From positions 1 to 50,693 of the forward strand of contig NZ_CAMLFY010000018.1 of NCBI RefSeq assembly GCF_946479415.1: a stretch of 50,693 nucleotides of DNA, given 5' to 3'. The notes under the pieces are model-generated. The model ran no database searches, was not told the DNA's origin, and saw only the letters and a program-made list of their open reading frames with translations. The position numbers and the translations under genes were made by a program. Below are positions 26,014 through 33,779 of this stretch, piece after piece. The first letter of the stretch is position 1. Each line of letters starts with the position of its first letter. The stretch comes from an uncultured Shinella sp. Its GTDB lineage: Bacteria; Pseudomonadota; Alphaproteobacteria; Rhizobiales; Rhizobiaceae.

Positions 26014-26649
26014 TTAGCGGACCCAGATCACTTCGCGCGAGCTGCGGTCGACGAGAACAGGGCGCTGGTCGACATAGATATAGCCGTAGCTCGGATTTTC
26101 CGGAACTTCGACGATCTGCACCGTATCGGGGATCACCGCACCGGCCTGGACGGGGCCTTCCAGCACGACGGGCTCGACCGGGTGGCGCTCCACATAGGTG
26201 ATCGTCGCCTCGGGAATGTCGCCCGAAATGCTCGCCGTCGTCTCAACCTCGGGCGCGTAGACCACCTGGCGGCTATCCGAGCGCACGATGACCGGGCGGT
26301 TGTCGACATAGACATAGGCGAGATCCGGATGATCGGGGATCGGCGTCAGGGTGACGGTGTCATTGAAGCGTGTATCGGCGGTCAGCTGGCCATCCAGCAC
26401 GACCGGCGGCGTCGGGTTTTCCATCACATAGACGCGGGCGTCATCGGGAACGGCAGCTTCCGCACCAATGACAAAGCCGACGGCGCCACCCACGACAGCA
26501 CCGACAGGACCGCCGACGACAGCACCGGCTGTCGCGCCTGCGGCACCCATCGCAGCACCGCCAAGCGCTTCCTTGTCGCGATCGTCGGCATGGGCGACGG
26601 AGGCGCCGATGAGAGCCAGAGCGGCACCTGCCATAAGAAACTTACGCAT
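26014..26649 (-). CDS. secreted DUF1236 protein with glycine-zipper segment and two DUF1236 repeats
   Basis: A 211-residue exported protein. After a signal peptide (about 1-21, ending SVAHA-DD) comes a glycine-zipper stretch (GAAGATAGAVVGGPVGAVVG, near residues 36-62) able to pack in a membrane. Two DUF1236 repeats follow: YVMENPTPPVVLDGQLT through YVYVDNRPVIVRSDSRQVVY, and YVERHPVEPVVLEGPVQ through YIYVDQRPVLVDRSSREVIWV. The family is common and uncharacterised in Rhizobiales. The ATG at 26649 has GGAGAAAGAC upstream; the frame is open 48 bases further. Confidence 0.9.
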   Translation of the reverse strand: MRKFLMAGAALALIGASVAHADDRDKEALGGAAMGAAGATAGAVVGGPVGAVVGGAVGFVIGAEAAVPDDARVYVMENPTPPVVLDGQLTADTRFNDTVTLTPIPDHPDLAYVYVDNRPVIVRSDSRQVVYAPEVETTASISGDIPEATITYVERHPVEPVVLEGPVQAGAVIPDTVQIVEVPENPSYGYIYVDQRPVLVDRSSREVIWVR

Positions 26650-26772
26650 GTCTTTCTCCTTCGAAGATTGGGTTTCCCACCCCTTCGGCGGAGACAACGT
26701 GACATGCCGGGATCGGTTCCCGCATCATGTCTAAAGGACATCACGATGTGTAACGCATGGTAACCGTTGGCC

Positions 26773-27579
26773 TCAAGCGATCGCCGAATCCCGCTTGGCG
26801 ATTTCGTAGTCCTCGTGATGCACCTGAAGACCCTCTTCCGTCACCACGACGATGCCATAGGCGGCGGGCTCATCGACCGAAAGCGAGGCGTTCGGCGCAT
26901 CGAAGGGCATCGGCTGCTGATGCACCGGGCTCTTGAAGATCGAAAAGGGAATGCCGCGATGCGAGCCGCCGATCGTGCGGTGCACATGGCCGGCGAAGAT
27001 GTGGCGCACATTGCCGTGCTTCAGCACCAGATCGTAGAAAGCGTGTTCGTTCGACAGCCGGATCGTGTCCATGCCGGTAAAGCCGGTCTTGTGCGGCGGG
27101 TGGTGCATGAAAAGAAGGACGGGCAGGGAGCCGGCGCTCGCCAGCGTCTTGTCGAGCCAGGCAAGGCGCCTCTCGCAGAGATAGCCGGCATGGCTCAGCG
27201 GATAGTCGTAGGGCGGGGCGAAGAGTGTGTCGAGCAGCACGACGCGGCAGTCGGGAAAATCGATCGCCTGCTGTACGAAGCCGTTCTCGTCCGGGTGCAC
27301 ATGGGTAAAGGTTTCCAGGAAGCGGTCGCGATAATCGTGGTTGCCGATGGTGATGGCGGCCTGCGGCACGAGTTTGGCGAGCAGGCCATGCAGGCGCTCA
27401 TAGGACAGCGTGTCGGCGCGGTGCGTCAGGTCGCCGGTGAAGATCACCCGGTCGGCATCGGCATGGTAACGGTTGACATGCTCGATGCCGGCGAGCAGCC
27501 GCTGATAGGGATCGAGGCCGATGATCTTCGTACCCTCGGGCACCATGTGCAGGTCGGTAAAGACAATGAGCTTGGTCAT
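26773..27579 (-). CDS. calcineurin-like metallophosphoesterase (GpdQ/class III cyclic nucleotide PDE-like)
   Basis: A 268-residue two-metal phosphoesterase. The metal ligands are in order: TDLHM (D-x-H) near residue 8, FTGDLTH, IGNHDYR, FMHHPPH and the terminal AGHVHR. This pattern and length fit the GpdQ/CpdA group, which cleaves phosphodiesters such as glycerophosphodiesters or cAMP. The start at ATG 27579 removes an upstream extension that would contain the racemase operator. Given a cyclase 3 kb away, a cAMP role is conceivable, but nothing in the sequence proves it. Confidence 0.87.
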   Translation of the reverse strand: MTKLIVFTDLHMVPEGTKIIGLDPYQRLLAGIEHVNRYHADADRVIFTGDLTHRADTLSYERLHGLLAKLVPQAAITIGNHDYRDRFLETFTHVHPDENGFVQQAIDFPDCRVVLLDTLFAPPYDYPLSHAGYLCERRLAWLDKTLASAGSLPVLLFMHHPPHKTGFTGMDTIRLSNEHAFYDLVLKHGNVRHIFAGHVHRTIGGSHRGIPFSIFKSPVHQQPMPFDAPNASLSVDEPAAYGIVVVTEEGLQVHHEDYEIAKRDSAIA

Positions 27580-27686
27580 GAAAGGGTCTCGCGGCGGGGC
27601 TGTTTCGGGCGCAGAATGAAGCCTGCGCGGGATGCATTCGTAGCGTGCGAACGTGTTGCATGAAAAGCAGTTGGAACGCGTGACGA

Positions 27687-27700
27687 TCTGATATATCAGA
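27687..27700. promoter_or_regulatory. perfect 14-bp palindrome TCTGATATATCAGA, probable operator
   Basis: It lies 43 bases before the proline racemase family gene in the divergent gap with the phosphoesterase gene. The shape (TGATATATCA core) is like operators of FadR-type GntR regulators; no such gene for it is in the neighbourhood. Confidence 0.55.
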
Positions 27701-27743
27701 AGATTCATACGGCCGGCGGGCCGGCCAAACGGAGCATAGCGAC

Positions 27744-28778
27744 ATGAGATGGAAGCGCACGATCCAGCTGCTGGACGTTCATTGCGAGGGTGAGATCGGC
27801 AAGGTGGCGATCGGCGGCGTGCCGAAGATCCCCGGCAACACGATTGCCGAGCAGCTCAACTACATCAACACGGTCGATGACAGCCTGCGCCGCTTCCTGT
27901 GCCTGGAGCCGCGCGCGGCCGCGACCGGTTCGGTCAACCTGCTTCTGCCGGCCAAGCGCCCGGAGGCCGATGCCGGCTTCATCATCCTGCAGGCCGACCA
28001 GGCGCATGCCTCCTCGGGCTCCAACTCGATCTGCATCACGACCGCGCTGCTCGAATCCGGCATCGTCGAGATGAAGGAACCGGAAACGGTCGTCGTGCTT
28101 GACACCGCCGCCGGCCTCGTCAAGGCGACGGCGACCTGCCGCGACGGCCGCTGCGAGAAGGTCAAGCTCACCATGGTGCCGTCCTTCGTCGAGGCGCTGG
28201 ATGTCGAGATCGACACGCCGCATTGGGGCCGCGTGCGCTTTGACATCTCCTATGGCGGCATCTTCTATGCCCTGGTCGATGTCGATCAGATCGGCACCAA
28301 GATCGAAAAGGCCAATGCCCGCGCGCTGGTCGATGCCGGCATGGCGCTGAAGGATCTCATCAACAAGTCGATGAAGGTCGTGCATCCGGAAATCCCGGAA
28401 ATCAATGGCATCGCCTATGTCATGTTCCGTGATCGCGACCCTGATGGGACCGTGCGTACCGCCACCACCATGTGGCCCGGCCGCGTCGACCGCTCGCCCT
28501 GCGGAACCGGCAATTCGGCGAACCTCGCCGTGCTGCACGCCCGCGGCCTCGTCAAGGTTGGCGACACGTTCCGCTCGCGCTCGATCATCGGTTCGCAGTT
28601 CGAGGTGGGGCTGGAAGCCGAGACGGTCGTCGCCGGCCGCAAGGCGATCATCCCGACCATCACCGGCCGCGGCTGGACCTTCGGCCTGCACCAGATCGCG
28701 CTCGACCCGACCGATCCGCTGGCCGACGGTTTTGCGATGACCGACACCTGGGGTCCGCAGGCCGGCGAGATTCGCTAA
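27744..28778 (+). CDS. proline racemase superfamily enzyme, Ser/Cys variant (hydroxyproline metabolism)
   Basis: A 344-residue enzyme of the proline racemase / 4-hydroxyproline 2-epimerase / trans-3-hydroxy-L-proline dehydratase superfamily. The C-terminal catalytic Cys is kept (DRSPCGTGNSANLAV, Cys253). The first active-site position, usually Cys in MCGH, reads SSGSNSI with Ser91 instead. Ser/Cys members have been reported with hydroxyproline epimerase and/or 3-hydroxyproline dehydratase activity, so classical proline racemase is less likely. The protein is cytoplasmic. It is a single gene with its own palindromic operator and terminator; no other hydroxyproline catabolic gene is in the window. 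Confidence 0.88.
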   Translation: MRWKRTIQLLDVHCEGEIGKVAIGGVPKIPGNTIAEQLNYINTVDDSLRRFLCLEPRAAATGSVNLLLPAKRPEADAGFIILQADQAHASSGSNSICITTALLESGIVEMKEPETVVVLDTAAGLVKATATCRDGRCEKVKLTMVPSFVEALDVEIDTPHWGRVRFDISYGGIFYALVDVDQIGTKIEKANARALVDAGMALKDLINKSMKVVHPEIPEINGIAYVMFRDRDPDGTVRTATTMWPGRVDRSPCGTGNSANLAVLHARGLVKVGDTFRSRSIIGSQFEVGLEAETVVAGRKAIIPTITGRGWTFGLHQIALDPTDPLADGFAMTDTWGPQAGEIR

Positions 28779-28785
28779 GACAAAT

Positions 28786-28820
28786 AGACCCGGAACGGCG
28801 TTCTGCCGCTCCGGGTCTTT
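28786..28820. terminator. bidirectional terminator between racemase and Sel1 gene
   Basis: Outer stem AGACCCGGA / TCCGGGTCT with an inner CGGC / GCCG stem, then TTT on the plus strand. Confidence 0.85.
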
Positions 28821-28825
28821 GTTCC

Positions 28826-29866
28826 TCACTTGGCGGCGTAGTGCTTTTCGATGGCGCCAAGGGTGATGGGGTCGATCTCCGCCGTATCGGCATCCTCGAT
28901 CAGGTCCTGATCGGCCAGCACCTGCTTGATGGCAAGGCGCGCATCGGCGGACAGCTGTTCCGGCTGGTCGCGCAGGATGACTTCGAGATCAACGTCGCGC
29001 ATCTCGAAGGCGGCGACGAGGCTGGTCACGGCCTGCTCGATGTTCTTGACGATGCCGGTGCCGCTCTGCTGCATCAGGCCGATCTTCAGCTTGCCGAAAC
29101 TGTCGCCCTTGTCGGCGGCCTGCTCGAAATAGCCGGCGGCGGCGGTGAGATCCTGGGCGACGCCTTCGCCCGATTCCAGCATGAGACCGAGATTGATCAT
29201 GGCATCGATGCTGCCACGTTCGGCGGCGAGCTTGTAGTAGGCGGCGGCCCGCGCATTGTCTTCGGCAACGAGGCTGCCATCGTCGAGCATCACGCCGAGA
29301 TTGAAGGCGGCCGTCTCGTCGCCGCTGGCGGCGGCCTTGTCGAACCAGCGGGCGGCTTCCGCGCCGTTCACATCGGTGCCGATGCCGTCACGATAGGCGA
29401 CGGCCAGATTGTAGGCGCCGAGCATATCGCCCAGTTCGGCAGCCTTCTTGTAATGGTTGAATTCGGCGGCCGGATCGCCGCGCTTGCCGAGTATCGCACC
29501 ATAATTGACCATGGCGACGGTATGGCCGAGCGCTGCGGCCTCGGCATAAAGCTTCATGGCTTCGAGGTCCTGACCGGCGCGTTCCAGGGCGCGGGCCAGC
29601 TGGAAGGCCATGCGCGGGCTGCGCTCCGCATTGTAGGCCGCGCGGCAGGCCGAAAGGGCCGCGCCGATCTGGATGTCTTCGCGCTCGACCGGCGCGAAGG
29701 TCGTATTGCGCGTCATGTCGTAGCGGCTGCCGGCGGCGGCATCACATTTGGCATCGATGGTGTCGGCATGGGCGCCATCGGCACCGGCCAGAAGGACCGC
29801 GAAGAAAAGGGCGCGGCCAGCCGTCTTCAGCCCAGATACTCCAAGCATTGGGGATCTAATGTTCAT
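28826..29866 (-). CDS. secreted Sel1-repeat (TPR-like) protein
   Basis: A 346-residue exported protein with a signal peptide (about 1-35, ending GAHA-DT). A short Cys-containing segment follows (residues about 36-80), then about five tandem Sel1 repeats of roughly 36 residues: AMKLYAEAAALGHTVAMVNYG, HYKKAAELGDMLGAYNLAV, WFDKAAASGDETAAFNLGV, YYKLAAERGSIDAMINLGL and YFEQAADKGDSFGKLKIGL. Sel1 repeats are protein-binding scaffolds, often in signalling at the envelope. GGGAG lies before the ATG. It is divergent from the FecR gene and shares the control region with the palindrome at 29919-29936. Confidence 0.88.
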   Translation of the reverse strand: MNIRSPMLGVSGLKTAGRALFFAVLLAGADGAHADTIDAKCDAAAGSRYDMTRNTTFAPVEREDIQIGAALSACRAAYNAERSPRMAFQLARALERAGQDLEAMKLYAEAAALGHTVAMVNYGAILGKRGDPAAEFNHYKKAAELGDMLGAYNLAVAYRDGIGTDVNGAEAARWFDKAAASGDETAAFNLGVMLDDGSLVAEDNARAAAYYKLAAERGSIDAMINLGLMLESGEGVAQDLTAAAGYFEQAADKGDSFGKLKIGLMQQSGTGIVKNIEQAVTSLVAAFEMRDVDLEVILRDQPEQLSADARLAIKQVLADQDLIEDADTAEIDPITLGAIEKHYAAK

Positions 29867-29918
29867 GATCCATCTCCCTTCGTTGATGAGGGCACCCTAG
29901 ACGATCGGGGGAAAACGG

Positions 29919-29936
29919 CTGTTTCCACGGGAACAG
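29919..29936. promoter_or_regulatory. 18-bp palindrome, shared with 33651-33668 (site A)
   Basis: CTGTTTCCACGGGAACAG lies in the divergent gap between the Sel1 and FecR genes. It matches the site at 33651-33668 at 15 of 18 positions. It is probably an operator for a dimeric regulator, possibly the Crp-family protein at 32570-33274. Confidence 0.5.
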
Positions 29937-30053
29937 AGGGATGGCGGGAGGCGGCGCATAAGGGTAGTCATTGCTGGCGGTGTGCACGGTGGATGTAGCG
30001 CGGCGCCCGAGTTTAATTCATCCAGGCGGGTTCCGTCCCGCGAAAGGTGTGTC

Positions 30054-30695
30054 ATGCCAACGCTCGATACGTTCCGCCCTGTCACCCTCAGCCGCCGGCT
30101 GTTCATCGCCGGCAGCACGCTGGCGCTTCTCGGTGCGGGGCTTCGCGCCACGCAGGCCAACACGATCATCGGCAAGGCCGTCGAGATCACCGGCGATGTC
30201 AGCCGCAAACATGCCGAGCATCAGGAAGGCCTGAAGGCCGGCGCGAGCCTGATGGACCACGACTTCGTGAAGACCGGCAAGGACAGTTTTGCCGAACTGG
30301 CGCTCGGCGAGGATACCAGCCTGATGCTCGGCAGCGAGACGGAGCTCCTGATCGATACCTTCATCGCGGGCCAGGGCGGCATCATCGAACTCGGCACCGG
30401 CCAGATGGTCTTCGACCGGCCGGAGGGGCTCGCCAAGATCGACCTCACCATGCGCACGACCTTCGGCATGATCGGCGTGCGCGGCACGAAATTCTTCGCC
30501 GGCCCGAGCCGCAAGGCTCCCTTCGCCGTCTTCGTCGAGCACGGCCGCGTCGAGGTTACCGGTGGTGGCGTGACAAGGTCTGTCTCCGGCGGCGAGGGCG
30601 TCGAGATCAGCGCGCCGGGTGCGGCCCCCGGCGAGGTCATCAAATGGGGTGAAGCCCGCATCCGCGAAGCCTATGCCAGCGTCGGCATCCGCTAA
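30054..30695 (+). CDS. Tat-exported FecR-domain protein
   Basis: A 213-residue exported protein. The N-terminus carries a twin-arginine-type signal (SRRLFIAG, residues 13-20, then a hydrophobic stretch to about 35). The FecR domain covers about residues 60-150: DFVKTGKDSFAELALGEDTSL, ELGTGQMVFDRPEG and FGMIGVRGTKFFAG, the usual FecR beta-repeat pattern. Such stand-alone FecR proteins are often encoded next to CHASE2 cyclases. I start at ATG 30054, preceded by AAAGG. Its stop codon overlaps the stop of the converging cyclase gene by two bases. Confidence 0.88.
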   Translation: MPTLDTFRPVTLSRRLFIAGSTLALLGAGLRATQANTIIGKAVEITGDVSRKHAEHQEGLKAGASLMDHDFVKTGKDSFAELALGEDTSLMLGSETELLIDTFIAGQGGIIELGTGQMVFDRPEGLAKIDLTMRTTFGMIGVRGTKFFAGPSRKAPFAVFVEHGRVEVTGGGVTRSVSGGEGVEISAPGAAPGEVIKWGEARIREAYASVGIR

Positions 30696-32536
30696 TCCAG
30701 CGTAAACAGATCCATCGTGCCGAAGCCGCGGATCTCGTGGTTGCCGATGGCGCGCAGCGTCCGGCTCGTTTCACTTGCCGCGCGCGGGCCGACGCAGATC
30801 TGGGTGCCGAGGAACTTGTTGGCATCCTGCAGGCGGGCGGCGAGGTTCACGGCGTCGCCGTGCGCGGTGTAGTCGAGCTTGCCGCCGGTGCCGACTTCGC
30901 CCAGCACCGCCATGCCTGTCTCGATGCCGAGACGTGTGCGCCCGAAATCCTTCTCCAGGAAGGCGGGGCGGCGGCGCATTTCCTCGGTCAGGGCGCGGAT
31001 TGCGTCGGCGCAGGCGAGCGCCTTGTCGACATGGCGGTCGAGATCGTCGGGCGCGTTGAACAGCGCATGCACGGCGTCGCCCACCACCTTGTCCACCATG
31101 CCGCCATGGCGCGCGACCAGCGCATTGACCTCGGAAAAGTAGATGTCGAGCAGCTTGACGAGGTCGTGCGGGCCGATTTTTTGCGCGAGCGCGGAAAAGC
31201 CCTCGATATCGGTGAAGAGGGCGGTGACCTGCCGCTCCTCGCCGGCCACGCGCGCCATGTCGGGATTGTCTATGTAACGCGAGACGACCGATTGCGGCAG
31301 GTACTGTGCAAAGCGCTGCCGCGCCGTCGCCTCGGCGCGGCGGATATGGGCGAATTGCAGGAGGCCGGTGACAAGTGCGGCCGTGGCGACGATCAGCGAG
31401 ACGCCGATTGCATCGGACAAGAGCGCCGTGCGCATGTAGAGCAGCACCGACGCGCCGAAGACCAGGCCAACGAGGGTCATGCCGGCAAAGGCCGCGAAGA
31501 GCGGGCGAAGCCGCGCGGCCGCCAGGGCGGCTGCGGCCCCCATTAGAAAGGCAAAGCCCGCCTCGACCGGGGCAAGGCCGGGATCGCGCATCGGGATGTG
31601 GTCGGTCAGGATCGCATTGGCGACGTCGGCATGAATCTGCACGGAGGGTTCGAGTGGCATGGAGGCGCTGGCGCGCAGGCCGCCGAGATTGGGCAGGCTG
31701 CTGCCGATCAGCACGACCTTGCCGGCGATTTTATCCGGCGGGACCTTCCCTGCCACGATATCGGCAGCGGAAAAGGTTCTGGCACTGATGGCGGCCGCGT
31801 TGCTGGCGACGAAGCGCAGGCTGCCGTCCTCATCGAGCCTGAGGATGCGCGCATCGTGGCGCAGCCAGACGGGATTGCCGCCGAGAACGGGTGTGCGGGC
31901 GCCGGCGGCCAGCCGTGCGGCCTCCACGCCGATTGCCGGATAGGCGGCATTGCCGACGATGGCATAGGCCTGCACGCGGCGCACCACGGCATCCTCGTCG
32001 CCGACGAGGAAGGAAGCCGACGCCGAGATCGCCTTGTCCTGCAGGAAAGGGCAGGAGCTTTCCGTACCGTCGATGAACCAGAGATCGGGGACGGCGACCG
32101 GCTTTTGCAGGGCAAGCGCCGGCACGGGATGCGGTGCGCCGTCCGTCGCTTCGCCGATCAGGAAGCCCAGCACGGTCGGCACCTTGGCGATGGCGCCGGA
32201 AAGTGCTGCATTGGCCGGCTCGTCGGCCGCGCAATCGGTGCTGAAGACGAAATCGAAGGCGATGGCAGTGGGCTTGGCGGCGGCGAGGCGGTCGATGAGA
32301 TCGGCGGTCTGCGTGCGCGTCCATTCGCGGCCCGGCACGCTCTGGAAGGCCTTGCGGTCGATATCGACCACGACGATCGCGTCGCTCTTGGCTGCCGGAA
32401 CCGCCTGGGTCAGGGCATCGAAATAGAATTCACGCTGCTGCTCCAGCGCCGTCTCGCCCATGACGTACAGAGCAAGCGCGCCGGCAAGGCTCGCAACGAG
32501 GCCGGCGACAAGCGGTCTGAATTTCTTGGCGATCAT
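30692..32536 (-). CDS. CHASE2-domain class III adenylate/guanylate cyclase
   Basis: A 614-residue membrane cyclase that would make cAMP (or cGMP) in response to an extracytoplasmic signal. TM1 is near residues 8-28. A CHASE2 sensor occupies about 40-318, with the typical IVVVDIDRKAF near its start and KVVLIGSS near its end. Three membrane helices follow at about 323-345, 347-369 and 373-396. The cyclase domain starts near 433 with FTDIEGFS (metal ligand Asp443), then MVDKVVGDAVHALF (Lys483, Asp487) and DYTAHGDAVNLAARL (Asp555, Asn564, Arg568), so all key residues are kept. The gene follows the Crp-family gene by 33 bases on the same strand. A pair that makes and senses a cyclic nucleotide is the simple reading. 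Confidence 0.93.
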   Translation of the reverse strand: MIAKKFRPLVAGLVASLAGALALYVMGETALEQQREFYFDALTQAVPAAKSDAIVVVDIDRKAFQSVPGREWTRTQTADLIDRLAAAKPTAIAFDFVFSTDCAADEPANAALSGAIAKVPTVLGFLIGEATDGAPHPVPALALQKPVAVPDLWFIDGTESSCPFLQDKAISASASFLVGDEDAVVRRVQAYAIVGNAAYPAIGVEAARLAAGARTPVLGGNPVWLRHDARILRLDEDGSLRFVASNAAAISARTFSAADIVAGKVPPDKIAGKVVLIGSSLPNLGGLRASASMPLEPSVQIHADVANAILTDHIPMRDPGLAPVEAGFAFLMGAAAALAAARLRPLFAAFAGMTLVGLVFGASVLLYMRTALLSDAIGVSLIVATAALVTGLLQFAHIRRAEATARQRFAQYLPQSVVSRYIDNPDMARVAGEERQVTALFTDIEGFSALAQKIGPHDLVKLLDIYFSEVNALVARHGGMVDKVVGDAVHALFNAPDDLDRHVDKALACADAIRALTEEMRRRPAFLEKDFGRTRLGIETGMAVLGEVGTGGKLDYTAHGDAVNLAARLQDANKFLGTQICVGPRAASETSRTLRAIGNHEIRGFGTMDLFTLD

Positions 32537-32569
32537 GATCGGCCGCTCCCGTTCCGGGCCGCCGGCCTG

Positions 32570-33274
32570 TTAGTCGTCATCCGGCTCGGCGATGTTCTGC
32601 AGCCGGCCGATATGGCAATGGATGATGCCGTCGTTGCGGCGGATCGCGCCGGCCTCCTCCAGCGCCAGGATCGACCGGTTGATCTTCGGCCGGCTTGCGC
32701 CGACGATGCTGGCGATCTCGCCCTGGCTCAGCGAAAGCTGGAGATTGGCGCTGTCGGGCAGTTCGTCGCCATGAATGTTGCGCAGCGTCGCCAGGAAGAA
32801 GCGGGCGACGCGGGAATCGAGATCGTAGAGCGCGATGGTTTCCAGCTGCTCGGTCGTCTCGCGCAGCTTGGTGCAGAGATAGTGGATGATCGCGTGCGCG
32901 GCCGTCGGATTGCGGGTCAGCACGTCGAGGAAATCGCGCTTGGCGATGACATAGCCTTCGGTCGGCGTCACGGAGGTCGCGTCCGCCGAACGCGGCTGGC
33001 CATCGAGGATCGCCATTTCACCGAGGATCGAGCCGGCCTCGAGCTGGCGCAGCGACAGTTCCTTGCCCTGCGGCGTGATCAGCGACAGTTTTATGCGACC
33101 GGAAACGAGCACGATGAGATAGTTGCCCTCGTCGCCGCGCTGGAAGATGACGGTTCCCGCCGGCCAGCGGCGCCAGGTCGCGATGGCGGCGATCTCGCCG
33201 ATCGTTTCCTTGCTGAACCCCTCGAAAATCGGAAAAGAACGCCAAAACGCGGCACTCTTGTTGATCTCGTTCAT
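32570..33274 (-). CDS. Crp/Fnr-family transcriptional regulator
   Basis: A 234-residue regulator. The cyclic-nucleotide-binding domain (about 15-120) has a phosphate-binding cassette LGEMAILDGQPRSADA with Glu86, Arg95 and Ser96 in the positions used by E. coli CRP to hold cAMP; C-helix residues Thr140-Thr141 match its Thr127-Ser128. The C-terminal winged helix has the recognition helix SRPKINRSI (from 194) where CRP has SRETVGR, so the key Glu is replaced by Pro and a different DNA target is expected. It lacks Fnr-type N-terminal cysteines. ATG 33274 has GGGGGA upstream. It heads the operon with the CHASE2 cyclase. Confidence 0.92.
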   Translation of the reverse strand: MNEINKSAAFWRSFPIFEGFSKETIGEIAAIATWRRWPAGTVIFQRGDEGNYLIVLVSGRIKLSLITPQGKELSLRQLEAGSILGEMAILDGQPRSADATSVTPTEGYVIAKRDFLDVLTRNPTAAHAIIHYLCTKLRETTEQLETIALYDLDSRVARFFLATLRNIHGDELPDSANLQLSLSQGEIASIVGASRPKINRSILALEEAGAIRRNDGIIHCHIGRLQNIAEPDDD

Positions 33275-33391
33275 ATCCGGTTTCCCCCGGCCGCCCCTGA
33301 TACGATGAAGACGGGCCGCTCCACCGAAATCTTCGCCCAGCCGGTGAGCGCTTGCAACAGAAAAGAACGGACAGTTTGGGCCGGTCCCGTC

Positions 33392-33589
33392 CTATTGGCA
33401 GATCCGCACGCGTTTGGTGACGGTCTTGCCCGTGTGGTCTTCCGTGCGCACGCGCTTCGTGATGCAGGTCTGCTGATAGTGACCGTAATAGCCCTGCTGG
33501 GCAGAGGCATAGGATGCGCCGGCCTGGCCGGGTGTGCTGAGTGCGAGGGATGCGGCGGCAAGAGCAAGGGCGAGAAGATAATGGCGCAT
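33392..33589 (-). CDS. small secreted protein of unknown function
   Basis: A 65-residue protein with a signal peptide (about 1-23, ending TPGQA-GA). The mature part is a Tyr/Gln-rich stretch and then TCITKRVRTEDHTGKTVTKR with a final Cys: a basic TKRVR motif is repeated twice, flanked by two cysteines that could form a disulfide. I chose ATG 33589 so that the signal peptide is N-terminal, though its ribosome site is weak; a GTG at 33634 would add 15 residues. I do not recognise a family name. It is divergent from the DoxX gene. Confidence 0.65.
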   Translation of the reverse strand: MRHYLLALALAAASLALSTPGQAGASYASAQQGYYGHYQQTCITKRVRTEDHTGKTVTKRVRICQ

Positions 33590-33600
33590 GGGGGATCCGG

Positions 33601-33626
33601 AGGAGACAGGCGGGGTGTTGTCTCCT
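33601..33626. promoter_or_regulatory. hairpin in the leader of the small secreted protein gene
   Basis: AGGAGACA and TGTCTCCT are perfect inverted repeats with a 10-base loop, directly upstream of the start at 33589. On the minus strand the stem contains the best nearby AGGAGA ribosome-site match, so folding could hide it. On the plus strand it would look like a terminator (TTTT follows), but no plus-strand gene precedes it. Confidence 0.45.
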
Positions 33627-33650
33627 TTTCGCACAGGGCCGCGCCGGTTT

Positions 33651-33668
33651 CTGTTCCATCGGGAACAG
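33651..33668. promoter_or_regulatory. 18-bp palindrome, shared with 29919-29936 (site B)
   Basis: CTGTTCCATCGGGAACAG lies in the divergent gap between the small secreted protein gene and doxX, at the other edge of the Crp-cyclase-FecR block from site A. Confidence 0.5.
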
Positions 33669-33669
33669 G

Positions 33670-33696
33670 AGATCGTTCACTAAATGAGAACGATCT
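33670..33696. promoter_or_regulatory. operator-like inverted repeat upstream of doxX
   Basis: AGATCGTTC and GAACGATCT are perfect inverted 9-mers separated by 9 bases, one base after site B and about 85 bases before doxX. A TTGACA match follows at 33719-33724. Confidence 0.45.
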
Positions 33697-33779
33697 GTCT
33701 TCTGATGCCCCGACTAGTTTGACAAGGGAAAGCTGATATCTCTCTGCCAACGCAAACGCCAAGCCTCAGGAGCTTACCC

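Noticed and set aside
31598..33736. 712-residue plus-strand frame across the cyclase and Crp genes
   Set aside because: The minus-strand genes have intact catalytic and DNA-binding motifs; this frame has none and crosses three real genes.
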